DNA from: Gemmatimonadota bacterium
GTDB lineage: Bacteria > Gemmatimonadota > Gemmatimonadetes > Gemmatimonadales > Gemmatimonadaceae
NCBI GenBank assembly: GCA_016712265.1
Contig: JADJRJ010000030.1
Coordinates: 1,251,483-1,315,482, forward strand
Length of the DNA stretch: 64,000 nt
Reading direction: 5' to 3'
The notes beneath the pieces are model-generated. The model was not told the origin of the DNA, made no database searches, and saw nothing but the letters and a program-made list of their open reading frames with translations. This document shows positions 9,245 to 17,742 of the stretch, piece by piece. The translations under genes and the position numbers were made by a program. Position 1 is the first letter of the stretch. Each line of letters starts with the position of its first letter.

Positions 9245-10833
9245 ATGCCACTCGACCTGACATTCGCCTGGAGAAGTCTCACACGCGCGCGGGGGTTCAG
9301 CGTCGCCGTGATCCTCACACTGGCCCTGGGGATCGGAGCGAACACCGCGATCTTCAGCGTGCTTCGTGGCGTCGTGCTCCGTCCGCTCCCCCATCAGGAC
9401 GGCGATCGTTTGATGTACTTGCGGCAATCCGCAGCTGGACCTGGCGCAAGCAACATTGCCTTCTCGGTACCGGAAATCGAGGACCTGCGCACCGGCTCTC
9501 GCACGCTGGCGCAAATCGCCGAGTATTCGCCGCTGACGCTCAACGCGGTCGAGGAGGCGGACGCGTTTCAACTCGATGTGGGGCTGGTCACGGGCAACTA
9601 CCTGAGTGTGATGGGGCTGCGTCCCGTCCTCGGCCGACCGTTCACGACGGGCGACGACGGGGCCGGCGCCGCACCAGTGGTGCTGCTGACCCATGGCTAC
9701 TGGGCGTCGCACTTTCGTGGTGACAGCACGGTAGTGGGCCGAACGATGCGCATCGGGGGCCGGTCGGTCGAGATCATCGGCGTCCTGCAACCGGCGCCGT
9801 TCTTTCCGGGGCGTATTGACGCCCTGATGAACATGTCGATCAGTGAGCACCACGTGAGCGCGCTCATGGTGCAGGGTCGCACACACCGGATGACGGAGGT
9901 GATCGCTCGGCTGGCCCCAGGCGCCTCGGTGGAGCAGGCGCGTGCCGAAGTCACGACGATTCGCCAGCGCATCCAGGCGACCTTTCCCGAGGTCTACGAT
10001 GCGGCCTCCAACTATGCGGTGTCTGTGACGCCGTTTCGCGAGGTGCTGGGACGTGACGCGAGCACCCTACTGGGACTGTTAGTCGGGGTCGCGGTGTTCA
10101 TCCTGGTCATCGGGTGTGCGAATGTCGCCAACCTCACCTTGATGCGCACGGTGCGCCGTGAACAGGAGCTGACGGTACGCGCCGCCCTTGGCGCCGGTAC
10201 CCTGCGCCTGCGGCGGCTGCGGCGGCTCCTCCTGGCGGGCTCGATGCCGCGCCGGTCCCTGTGGTGTTCCTGCCGTTTGCCCAGGGCGACTTCCCGACGG
10301 GCGGCCTCGTGCTCCGCACGGACGTGGCGGCGCCTTCGATCGCCACGGCGGCGCGGGCAATCGTCCGATCGCTGTCGCCGCAACAACCGATCGAAAACGT
10401 CATGACGGTCGACGCGATCCGGGACGAGAGCGTCGGCCCGCGACGACTCAACGCCACCCTGGTGGGCGCCTTTGGCACCCTGGCGCTGCTCCTGGCCGCC
10501 GTGGGCATTGCCGCCGTCCTCGCCTTTGCCGTGAGCACCCGGATCACGGAGGTCGGCATCCGCATGAGCCTGGGCGCCACGCCGGCCAGTGTCCGGAGGA
10601 TGGTGCTGACCGAGGGAGGTACCCTGGTCGCCCTCGGGCTATTGCTTGGGACCATTGGGGCGCTCGCCCTGGCTGGCGTCATCCGCGGATACCTGTTCCA
10701 GGTCGAGCCGTGGGACCCCATCACCCTGGTCGGCGTGGCGGCGGTCATGATGGCCATCGGGCTGGTGGCGAGCTGGGCGCCGGCGGCGCGGGCGAGCGGG
10801 ATTCAGCCGTCAGAAGCCCTGCGGCGCGGGTAG
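9245..10833 (+). pseudogene. ADOP/MacB-type ABC transporter permease with internal deletion
   Basis: The N-terminal part (9245 to about 10240) has the ADOP start (MPLDLTFAWRSLTRARGFSV), first TM (VAVILTLALGIGANTAIFSV), the periplasmic MacB core and the second TM block (ANVANLTLMRTVRREQELTV). The frame then runs into Arg/Leu-rich nonsense. The C-terminal part resumes in another frame (about 10240-10833) with VVFLPFAQGDFP, VGPRRLNATL, the third and fourth TM segments and the terminal PSEALRRG. Compared with the intact 812-residue relative at 17726-20164, about 300 residues are missing: the central TM pair and the second periplasmic domain. The protein is therefore unlikely to work as a permease. 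The junction lies in CGGCGGCTGCGGCGGCT, a repeat prone to deletion or assembly collapse. Confidence 0.85.
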
Positions 10834-10853
10834 TACCAGCGCGCACCAAATGG

Positions 10854-10877
10854 ACTGGGGAGCAGGCATTCCCCAGT
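10854..10877 (+). terminator. Hairpin after the broken permease
   Basis: ACTGGGGA and TCCCCAGT form an 8-bp stem with an 8-base loop, 20 bases after the permease stop. Confidence 0.5.
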
Positions 10878-10964
10878 GCGAGGAGACACCCGTGAACTTC
10901 TCCTTCTCGTGGTGTGCAGGACCCGGAGCGACGGGTCGAGCCGAACCCGGCGCGCACGGAAACG

Positions 10965-11696
10965 TTAGCTGTTATCCCCGTACGCCCGCACACGATAGCG
11001 GAGCTCCAGGATCGCCGTGGGCGGTTCCGGCGGCGTCACGCCATATGGCGGATCCACGGACTGGGGCGGATACCACGGGCTCCAGTCGGCCCTGGGATCC
11101 GGGGTCCGCTTCATCGGTGGACGGAACATCTCATCGTGCAGGTCGCGAAGGCGCACGACGATGAACCGATTTCCTGCGCGATATGCAGGTCCCTGCACTG
11201 CCGGAATGATCGTGTACGCCCCTTCCACGCGCCGCGCCGACCACAACACCGTCGCGACCGGGCGCGTGCCCGACGTCTGCACCTCAATGTCGAAGGTGTT
11301 CGCGTCCCACGTCGCCGGCAGGCTCGCCGTCTTCACCCGCAGCTCCAGCTCGAGATTGGCGAGTGCCCCGCCGTACATCAGAGGGGCTTCGCGCAGGTTC
11401 ATGAAGGCCCAGGTCGCCACCACGACGGCCGCAATGGCGCCGAGCACGCCCAACGCCCCCGACGAGAGGTAGCTGCCGCCCTGGCCCGCCGGCGCCGAAC
11501 GGGCATACAACACGACACCCGTCACCAGCCCGATGAGTCCACCCACCAGGCCGAGCGCGACCATGAAGTAGCCGTGCGCGCCCTCGCGATTGGAGGCGTT
11601 GGTGACCTTCGCAATGAGAAGGGCAACCATGGCACCGATGACAATCCCCGCCACCGCGCCACCCAGTGCCCACAAAAGGCCGAACAGCTTGCGCAC
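10965..11696 (-). CDS. Membrane-anchored hypothetical protein
   Basis: 243 residues from a GTG preceded by GGAGG. Three hydrophobic segments are visible: about residues 5-28 (LLWALGGAVAGIVIGAMVAL), 46-66 and 80-100. A soluble C-terminal half of about 140 residues follows, rich in beta-type sequence and prolines (WSPWYPPQSVDPPYGVTPP). I do not recognise the family. The C-terminal half should lie on one face of the membrane and may be a small sensory or binding domain. Its neighbours on the same strand are not tightly linked (101 bases to the next gene). No catalytic motif is seen. Confidence 0.7.
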   Translation of the reverse strand: MRKLFGLLWALGGAVAGIVIGAMVALLIAKVTNASNREGAHGYFMVALGLVGGLIGLVTGVVLYARSAPAGQGGSYLSSGALGVLGAIAAVVVATWAFMNLREAPLMYGGALANLELELRVKTASLPATWDANTFDIEVQTSGTRPVATVLWSARRVEGAYTIIPAVQGPAYRAGNRFIVVRLRDLHDEMFRPPMKRTPDPRADWSPWYPPQSVDPPYGVTPPEPPTAILELRYRVRAYGDNS

Positions 11697-11797
11697 GAGG
11701 CACCTCCGCCCGAGGACAAGCCGGAAAGATACGCGTCGCGGCCCCGCCTGCGGGTGCGGTCAGCACCTGCGAACGAGGCCGCAATGCCGTGTGCGGC

Positions 11798-13810
11798 TCA
11801 GGGCACGTTGAACGTCTTGGTGAGTTGGCTGGTGAGGCCCCCGTTGTCCGTGACCTTGAGCGTCCAGGTCAGCGTACGCGGGCCGGGCCAGCTCCGCGTG
11901 AACGTCGGCGCGGTGGACAGGACCACGCCCTTCCCGTTGGTCCAGCTCCAGGCCGCAATCGTCCCGTCCGGATCGCTGGAGCTACTGCCATCCACGGTGC
12001 ACGTGTGCGCCGGTGCGGGAAGACAGCTTACCGTCCAGCCGACAACCGGTGGCTGGTTGGTTCCCCCGCCGGGGAGGTTGAGGGTCCTGGTGACGCTGCC
12101 CGTCAGTCCCCCGGCATCCGTGACAGTGAGCGTCACCGGGTACGCTCCCCCACTGGCGTAGGTATGGGCGACCGTCGCGCCGGTGCCGGTGCCGCCGTCG
12201 CCAAAGTTCCAGCTGTATGAGACCACGCCGACGTCGTCGGTGGATCCCGTGCCGCTGAACGTGCAGGCCCGCGTGGTGTTGTTGCAGCTCTTGGTAATCC
12301 GCGCGACCGGGGGTTGGTTGGTCGGCGGCGCCACACTCGGGATCACGAAGTCCGTCACCTTGCCCCGGGTCCGATCGAACGTCCGCGAGCCGTGGGTTGC
12401 CCCATCCACCAGGAAGGCAATCGCGCCAACACCGCACAGCCCGACGTGGGTGAAGGTCACGACGCCCGCCGCGTTCGTCGTCCCGTTCATCGTCCGGTTC
12501 GTCCAGTAGTCATCCATGAACCGTCCAACCACCTGGGCATTCGCCAGCGGAGCCCCAGTCTCGCTCGTGAGGGTGACGGTCGCCGTCGTGCGATTGTACA
12601 TGCTCCCGCCCTGGAAGCAGCTCCCCGGGTTCGCCGGATCCTGCACGAACTGCCCGGTCATGGCCAACGCACTGGCGACGATGCAGTTGGCACCGCATGG
12701 CACGGCCGGGGTCAGCTTCATCAATCGCGCGCTGCGCCCGAGAAAGATCGAGGCCAGCATCTGGCCCGAACTGTTGGCTGCACCCACACCGGTGACGCTC
12801 GCACCCCCGTACGCCGGCGAGAGCAGCGGGGCCAACGGTTGCGCCAGACCTGTCGGGCCCGCAGCGATCATCGCGGTGCTCTGCACCGACAACCCGACAT
12901 CCTGGGCAGCGTTGATCCAGCCGATCCCGGAGCTTGACAGGTTCCCGGTGCCCACGCTCGAGAGTTGCTGCCAGGTACCGCTGGCTGACAGGCGGAAGGG
13001 GTAACGCAGGCCTTGGACCGGCCTGATCATGAAATGCGCCTGATCGCCGTTGTCGTTAATCGCGCTCCCGTTGGATCCCGCGCCCGAAAAGCCTGCTGGG
13101 GGAGCGGGGAGCGGAGTGACACTCGCCGGATTCCCCAACTGATACCAGGAGTTCCACGTCACCACCTTGCCCCCCGGGCTCATCGCGGCGGGCTTGTCGT
13201 TCGGGTACCCCAACGTCTTGAGGTCCACCATGCCGGTGCCCTGCGACCACATGAACGGGACCGTCAACGACGGGATTGCCCCCCCCTGGGTCGCCCAACC
13301 GACCATGCGACCCTGCTCGTCCAGACCCGCGACCTCCGCGCTCGACGTCCCGGGAAAGGTCCCCCGGTTTTGCGCTGTATAGGTCAGCCCATTCGGGGTC
13401 CAGGTGGCCACGCGGGTACTGCTGCCAATCAGGCCAACCACCCCGCCGATCAGCCCCTGATTATTGATGAAGAGCGGGTATTGGCTGCTGCTCGCATACC
13501 CTGGAACCAGGGGAAGAACGATCCGCGTCCCGCCCCTCCACACCACATTCTCGCGCGGAGGCAGGCAGAACGAGCCGCAGCCGGGATCAGTGTACGAGCG
13601 ACCAATCACGTCGCCGGCATCGTTGAGATCGGTGCCACTGGCCGCCGTAGACACGAAGTCCGCCACGTACATCGACGGCACCAGTGACGCCCCGGGCATT
13701 TGCACGGCAGAAGCGGCCGGTTCATGCCCGGCCGCCACGGGATCTGTTGCCTCGCCACAGGCCGCGGTCCATACCGCGGCCATCAGGACGACGGAAATGA
13801 CTCCTCTCAT
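11798..13810 (-). CDS. Secreted lipoprotein: HAF-type repeats, Ig-like segment and two PKD domains
   Basis: 670 residues from the ATG at 13810, preceded by GGAGAG; a GTG two codons upstream is less likely. The lipobox is WTAACGE. Residues about 50-370 carry repeats of the 'extracellular HAF' type (DLNDAGDVIGRS, FINNQGLIGG, LDEQGRMVGWA, AINDNGDQA), which form a beta-propeller-like surface module. A middle segment (about 400-490) resembles an Ig-like surface domain (ATVTLTSETGAPLANAQV). Two PKD domains close the protein: one with SYSWNFGDGGTGTGATVAHT, a second with IAAWSWTNGKG and ending in LTKTFNVP. A surface display or adhesion role is an inference; no enzyme motif is present. Confidence 0.75.
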   Translation of the reverse strand: MRGVISVVLMAAVWTAACGEATDPVAAGHEPAASAVQMPGASLVPSMYVADFVSTAASGTDLNDAGDVIGRSYTDPGCGSFCLPPRENVVWRGGTRIVLPLVPGYASSSQYPLFINNQGLIGGVVGLIGSSTRVATWTPNGLTYTAQNRGTFPGTSSAEVAGLDEQGRMVGWATQGGAIPSLTVPFMWSQGTGMVDLKTLGYPNDKPAAMSPGGKVVTWNSWYQLGNPASVTPLPAPPAGFSGAGSNGSAINDNGDQAHFMIRPVQGLRYPFRLSASGTWQQLSSVGTGNLSSSGIGWINAAQDVGLSVQSTAMIAAGPTGLAQPLAPLLSPAYGGASVTGVGAANSSGQMLASIFLGRSARLMKLTPAVPCGANCIVASALAMTGQFVQDPANPGSCFQGGSMYNRTTATVTLTSETGAPLANAQVVGRFMDDYWTNRTMNGTTNAAGVVTFTHVGLCGVGAIAFLVDGATHGSRTFDRTRGKVTDFVIPSVAPPTNQPPVARITKSCNNTTRACTFSGTGSTDDVGVVSYSWNFGDGGTGTGATVAHTYASGGAYPVTLTVTDAGGLTGSVTRTLNLPGGGTNQPPVVGWTVSCLPAPAHTCTVDGSSSSDPDGTIAAWSWTNGKGVVLSTAPTFTRSWPGPRTLTWTLKVTDNGGLTSQLTKTFNVP

Positions 13811-14313
13811 GACCACTCTCCATTGGGGGATGGGTCCGGTCCGGACCCAGCTGTCGTTAGTTCAGGCGCCGTGCCACTCCGCACCGCGGACCGCCGACCG
13901 TTGGCCTGATGCCGCCCTACGCTGGGAGGATATAGATATTCCGTTCACAAAACCGTGAGGATTTACACGCTCTCATGTGGGGGGCGACCTGAGTCGCGGC
14001 GAGACGGGGGAGCAGGTTGGTGTAACGTCTCGTTCCAGTCCGCGGCCGGCACAAGGTTGACCCTCCTTGCCTACGCCCCTCACAGCACGACCGCGCGGGA
14101 GGCAGCGCGACGGCCTTCGCGATCTTGCCGACGAAACAGCTGCGCGATGACTCACGCGCGACGCCTGATCCCGCCCTCCACCGGCTGGTCACATCGGGGC
14201 GATACCGCTGTTGCGTTACGGTCGCCTCCCGGCGAAGCTCAAAGTCGGTCGTTTAACACTCCGAGGCGCCGGAACCGACGAGGGCCACGAAGCACGGCTC
14301 GAAGCACCTCTCC
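13811..14313. other. 503-base intergenic region, probable divergent promoters
   Basis: This stretch lies between the divergent HAF/PKD lipoprotein gene and a small membrane-protein gene. Open frames exist on both strands but have no recognisable protein, start signal or codon pattern. The only notable feature is an AT-rich island around 13926-13975 (GGATATAGATATTCCG), unusual for this DNA and a reasonable promoter region for the minus-strand lipoprotein. I cannot assign -35/-10 boxes with confidence. Confidence 0.4.
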
Positions 14314-14529
14314 ATGATCTTTTCCTTCATCCTGGTTATTGGCGTGCTGTACCTCTTCACGCACTTCGACGGACGCATGCTTCGTCGCGAGCGTGAAGAG
14401 GCAGAATTGCATCGGCGTATAGATCGGATTGAGCAGGCGATCGACGCGATCGCCAATCAGGTCGAGGTCATCCGCGATCGGACGGAACCGGGCCCGCGCG
14501 GCCTCCTCCCCGACCAACGCCAGGAGTAG
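14314..14529 (+). CDS. Small membrane-anchored coiled-coil protein
   Basis: 71 residues: one N-terminal TM segment (MIFSFILVIGVLYLFTHF) followed by a charged heptad-type helix (REREEAELHRRIDRIEQAID) and a short polar tail. The layout resembles PspB-like or similar one-TM small proteins, but no family signature is visible. It is too short for strong support, yet the TM plus coiled-coil pattern is coherent and the gene stands alone. The next gene starts 154 bases downstream. Confidence 0.55.
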   Translation: MIFSFILVIGVLYLFTHFDGRMLRREREEAELHRRIDRIEQAIDAIANQVEVIRDRTEPGPRGLLPDQRQE

Positions 14530-14683
14530 ACGCCAAGGCCTCCCGGCCCGCGGAGCAATCACATCGGCGCGGGAAGGGACTTTCGTGTGTGATGGCGAGT
14601 GAAAACGGGCCGGCAAGCGGACCCGGGTGTTGGCGCGTAAGATCAGGTCCAGCGCCCCCCGCCAGACTCCCCACGCCAAGCCC

Positions 14684-17600
14684 ATGCGCTCCATCCTCCA
14701 GGCCACTGCCCTCCTCGCCTTCGGCGCTGTCGCCGCCGGGGCACAGCTCCCCGACAGCGCCACCCGAGCCGGGCTCCGCTGGCGATCCATCGGACCGGTG
14801 AACATGGCGGGACGCATCACCGACGTCGAAGCCGAGCCCGGCTCCTCCCGCACCTTTTACGTCGCGGGGGCGACCGGTGGCCTGTGGAAGACCGTCAACG
14901 CCGGCAACACCTTCTTCCCGCTCTGGGAGCGCGGCCCGATCGCCAGCATCGGCGACATTGCCATTGCGCCGAGTGACCCGAAGGTGATCTGGGTCGGCAC
15001 CGGTGAGGAGGACTCGCGCAACTCGGTGGCGCCCGGCTGGGGCGTCTACAAGTCGGTCGACGGGGGGATCACCTGGCAGTCGGTCGGGCTCGAGAAGACC
15101 CAGCACATCGGGAAGATCATCATCCACCCGACCGACCCGAACACGGTCTGGGTGGCGGCACTCGGCGCCCTCTGGGGCACCAACCCCGAGCGTGGGCTCT
15201 ACAAAACCACGGACGGCGGACGCACCTGGAAGCAGAGCAAGTTCATCTCCGATCGCGCCGGGTTCGTGGACCTCGTCATGGACCCGCGGGATCCCAACGT
15301 GCTGTATGCCGCGAGCTGGGAACGGATCCGCAAGGCGCACTACCTCAAGTCCGGTGGACCCGGTTCGGCGCTGTGGAAGTCGACCGACGGCGGCACGACC
15401 TGGAGCGAGATCAAGGGCGGCGGCTTTCCCGCGACCACCAAGGGACGCATCGCCCTCGCCATCGCCGCGAGTCGCCCGGACGTCGTGTACGCCATGGTGG
15501 AGGCGGACAGTGTCCGCGGCGCCAAGCCGCAGATGCTGCGGAGTGGCCTCTACCGCTCGGAAGACGCCGGGAAGACCTGGACGTGGCAACACACCACGAA
15601 CAACCGTCCGTTCTACTTCTCGCAAATCCGCGTCGATCCCTCCAACCACAACCGCCTCTACCGGATGGCGGTCGACTTCAACGTCTCCGAGGATGGCGGC
15701 CGTTCCTGGCGCCTGGGGATGATGGGGATTCACGAAGACTATCACGCCATGTGGATTGACCCGGCCGACCCGTCGCATTTCATCGTTGGAGGGGACGCCG
15801 GCATCTTCCAGACCTATGACCGCGGTGGGAGTTTCGACGCGATTAACAACATGGCCATGGGCCAGTTCTACGGCATCTCCTACGACTACCAGGTTCCCTA
15901 CCGCGTGTGTGGCGGCTTGCAGGACAACGGGACGTCCTGTGGATTGAGTCGCCGGAGCAACGCCCCGCTGCAGATGACCGACTGGGTCGCCATATTCGCG
16001 GCCGATGGATTGCAGACGGCGCAAGACCCGATCAACCCGGAGTTTGTCTACTACGAGTCGCAGGGTGGGAACATCGCCCGCCGCAATGTTGCCACTGGCG
16101 AAACGGTGAACATCAAGCCGCGTACCGTCTCGCGGACGCAGTTCGGACAGGCGATCGCCCGCATCCGTGGCGACGGCTCCCGGCCACTCACGCCGGCGCA
16201 ACAACAATCGATCGACTCCATCCGCACCGAGATGCGCCGCCAGCTCGCCGACCCCAATGTCGCGACGCGCTGGAACTGGAACACGCCATTCCTCCTCTCA
16301 CGCCACAACCCGGACGTGTTCTACAGTGGCGCCGAGAAACTCTTCAAGAGCGTGAAGAAGGGACTGGAGCCGGTCGCCATCTCTCCCGACCTCTCCACCC
16401 GCAGCGAACACGTCATTCGGATCACCACCGGCTTTGATTCCCTCGCCAACCCGGCGGCCGACGCGACCGGGGGGATCACGCGCGACGCGACCGGGGCCGA
16501 GGAGAACGCGACCATCGTCACGATCGGCGAGAGCCCCATCCGCGCCGGCCTGCTCTACGTCGGCACCAACGACGGAAAGGTGTGGCTCACCCGGAACGAC
16601 GGAGCGACGTGGGATGACCTGTCGGGGCGCTTTCCTGGGATGCCGGCCGGCACCCATGTCAGCAAGGTGGACCCGAGCCCGCATGACAGCGCCACCGTCT
16701 TTGTGAGCTTTGACAACCACCGGGACAACGACTTCACGCCGTACGTCTACGTTTCCACGGATTTCGGCAAGACGTTCCGCTCCCTTGCCGCCGGGATCCC
16801 CACGGATCGTCCCAACTCGGTCTACGTCGTCCGGCAGGATCCGGTGAACGCGCGACTGCTCTACATCGGGACAGAGCTTGGCGTCTACGCGTCGCTCGAC
16901 GCCGGACAATCGTGGTTCCCGCTCGACACCAACCTGCCGACGGTGCCGGTCTACGACCTGCAGGTCCACCCGCGCGATCGCGAACTGATCGCCGGCACCC
17001 ATGGCCGCGCCATCCAGATCCTCGACGTGGCGCCGCTCCAGCAGATGAACACCGAGGTGCTCGCGAAGGGCGCGTTCCTCTTTGAGCCGGCGGTCGCCCT
17101 GCAGTACGGGGAATTCCCGGTGGGCTCCGAGCCACGGGCGCATCGCATGTGGCGCGGCGACCGGACCCCACCTGGTGCATCGATCACCTATCGCCTGGCA
17201 CAACCGCTGCCGCAGGCACCGCGGGTCGTCGTCGTGAATGCGCTCGGCGACACCGTGGCTCGCCTCGCGGGTCCCAATCGTGCCGGACTGAACACTGTGA
17301 CGTGGAACCTCCTGTCTGGTCCGGCGGGCGGCCCTGGCGGGGGCGGGGGCGGCCGCGGTACGGCGGTCGACGGTTCCGGCATCGCCGATCCGGGATTCCC
17401 TCGTGGCTTCAATCCGCGCCCGGCCGAGTCGCGCGCAGCACCTGATAGCAGCGGGACACCCGAGGCGGTGCAGCGTCGGCTGACCTCACCGACTCCCGGT
17501 GCCGGCGGTGGCCCCGGGGGATTCGGCGGGGGTGGCGGCGGCTTCAACGCCGCGCGTCCCGTGCCGGTTGCGGCTGGTGACTATCGCCTGGTGCTGATCG

Positions 17601-17686
17601 GCGGCGAGACCACCTCCACGCAAAGGGTGCGTGTGGTGTCGGTGGATCCGGACGAACGATCCGTCCTCGTGCCAGGCAGGCGTTGA
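14684..17686 (+). CDS. Secreted VPS10/sortilin-like BNR-propeller protein
   Basis: 1000 residues. The ATG at 14684 is chosen because it opens a signal peptide (MRSILQATALLAFGAVAAGA). The body is a two-lobe BNR/sortilin propeller. Asp-box repeats include NAGNTFFPLW, DGGRTWKQS, DGGTTWSEI, DAGKTWTWQ, DGGRSWRLG, NDGATWDDLSG, DFGKTFRSL and DAGQSWFPLD, and the start GLRWRSIGPVNMAGRITDV is typical of this family. A C-terminal FN3-like region follows, interrupted by two glycine-rich tracts at about residues 885-895 and 948-965. The family is often annotated as 'glycosyl hydrolase', but no sialidase or hydrolase catalytic set is evident. It is secreted, with unknown ligand. Confidence 0.85.
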   Translation: MRSILQATALLAFGAVAAGAQLPDSATRAGLRWRSIGPVNMAGRITDVEAEPGSSRTFYVAGATGGLWKTVNAGNTFFPLWERGPIASIGDIAIAPSDPKVIWVGTGEEDSRNSVAPGWGVYKSVDGGITWQSVGLEKTQHIGKIIIHPTDPNTVWVAALGALWGTNPERGLYKTTDGGRTWKQSKFISDRAGFVDLVMDPRDPNVLYAASWERIRKAHYLKSGGPGSALWKSTDGGTTWSEIKGGGFPATTKGRIALAIAASRPDVVYAMVEADSVRGAKPQMLRSGLYRSEDAGKTWTWQHTTNNRPFYFSQIRVDPSNHNRLYRMAVDFNVSEDGGRSWRLGMMGIHEDYHAMWIDPADPSHFIVGGDAGIFQTYDRGGSFDAINNMAMGQFYGISYDYQVPYRVCGGLQDNGTSCGLSRRSNAPLQMTDWVAIFAADGLQTAQDPINPEFVYYESQGGNIARRNVATGETVNIKPRTVSRTQFGQAIARIRGDGSRPLTPAQQQSIDSIRTEMRRQLADPNVATRWNWNTPFLLSRHNPDVFYSGAEKLFKSVKKGLEPVAISPDLSTRSEHVIRITTGFDSLANPAADATGGITRDATGAEENATIVTIGESPIRAGLLYVGTNDGKVWLTRNDGATWDDLSGRFPGMPAGTHVSKVDPSPHDSATVFVSFDNHRDNDFTPYVYVSTDFGKTFRSLAAGIPTDRPNSVYVVRQDPVNARLLYIGTELGVYASLDAGQSWFPLDTNLPTVPVYDLQVHPRDRELIAGTHGRAIQILDVAPLQQMNTEVLAKGAFLFEPAVALQYGEFPVGSEPRAHRMWRGDRTPPGASITYRLAQPLPQAPRVVVVNALGDTVARLAGPNRAGLNTVTWNLLSGPAGGPGGGGGGRGTAVDGSGIADPGFPRGFNPRPAESRAAPDSSGTPEAVQRRLTSPTPGAGGGPGGFGGGGGGFNAARPVPVAAGDYRLVLIGGETTSTQRVRVVSVDPDERSVLVPGRR

Positions 17687-17717
17687 GCGCGGCAACCGCC
17701 GGCGAGGCTCCTTAAGT

Positions 17718-17742
17718 GCGATCCGTCATTCCTGGCGGATCG
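17718..17742. terminator. Hairpin between convergent genes
   Basis: GCGATCCG and CGGATCGC form an 8-bp stem around a 9-base loop. It overlaps the last codons of the minus-strand permease and lies 31 bases after the BNR-protein stop, so it may serve both strands. Confidence 0.5.

Noticed and set aside
14684..17686. Annotation as a sialidase or other glycoside hydrolase
   Set aside because: Asp-box repeats alone do not show catalysis; no catalytic Arg triad or nucleophile pattern is evident.
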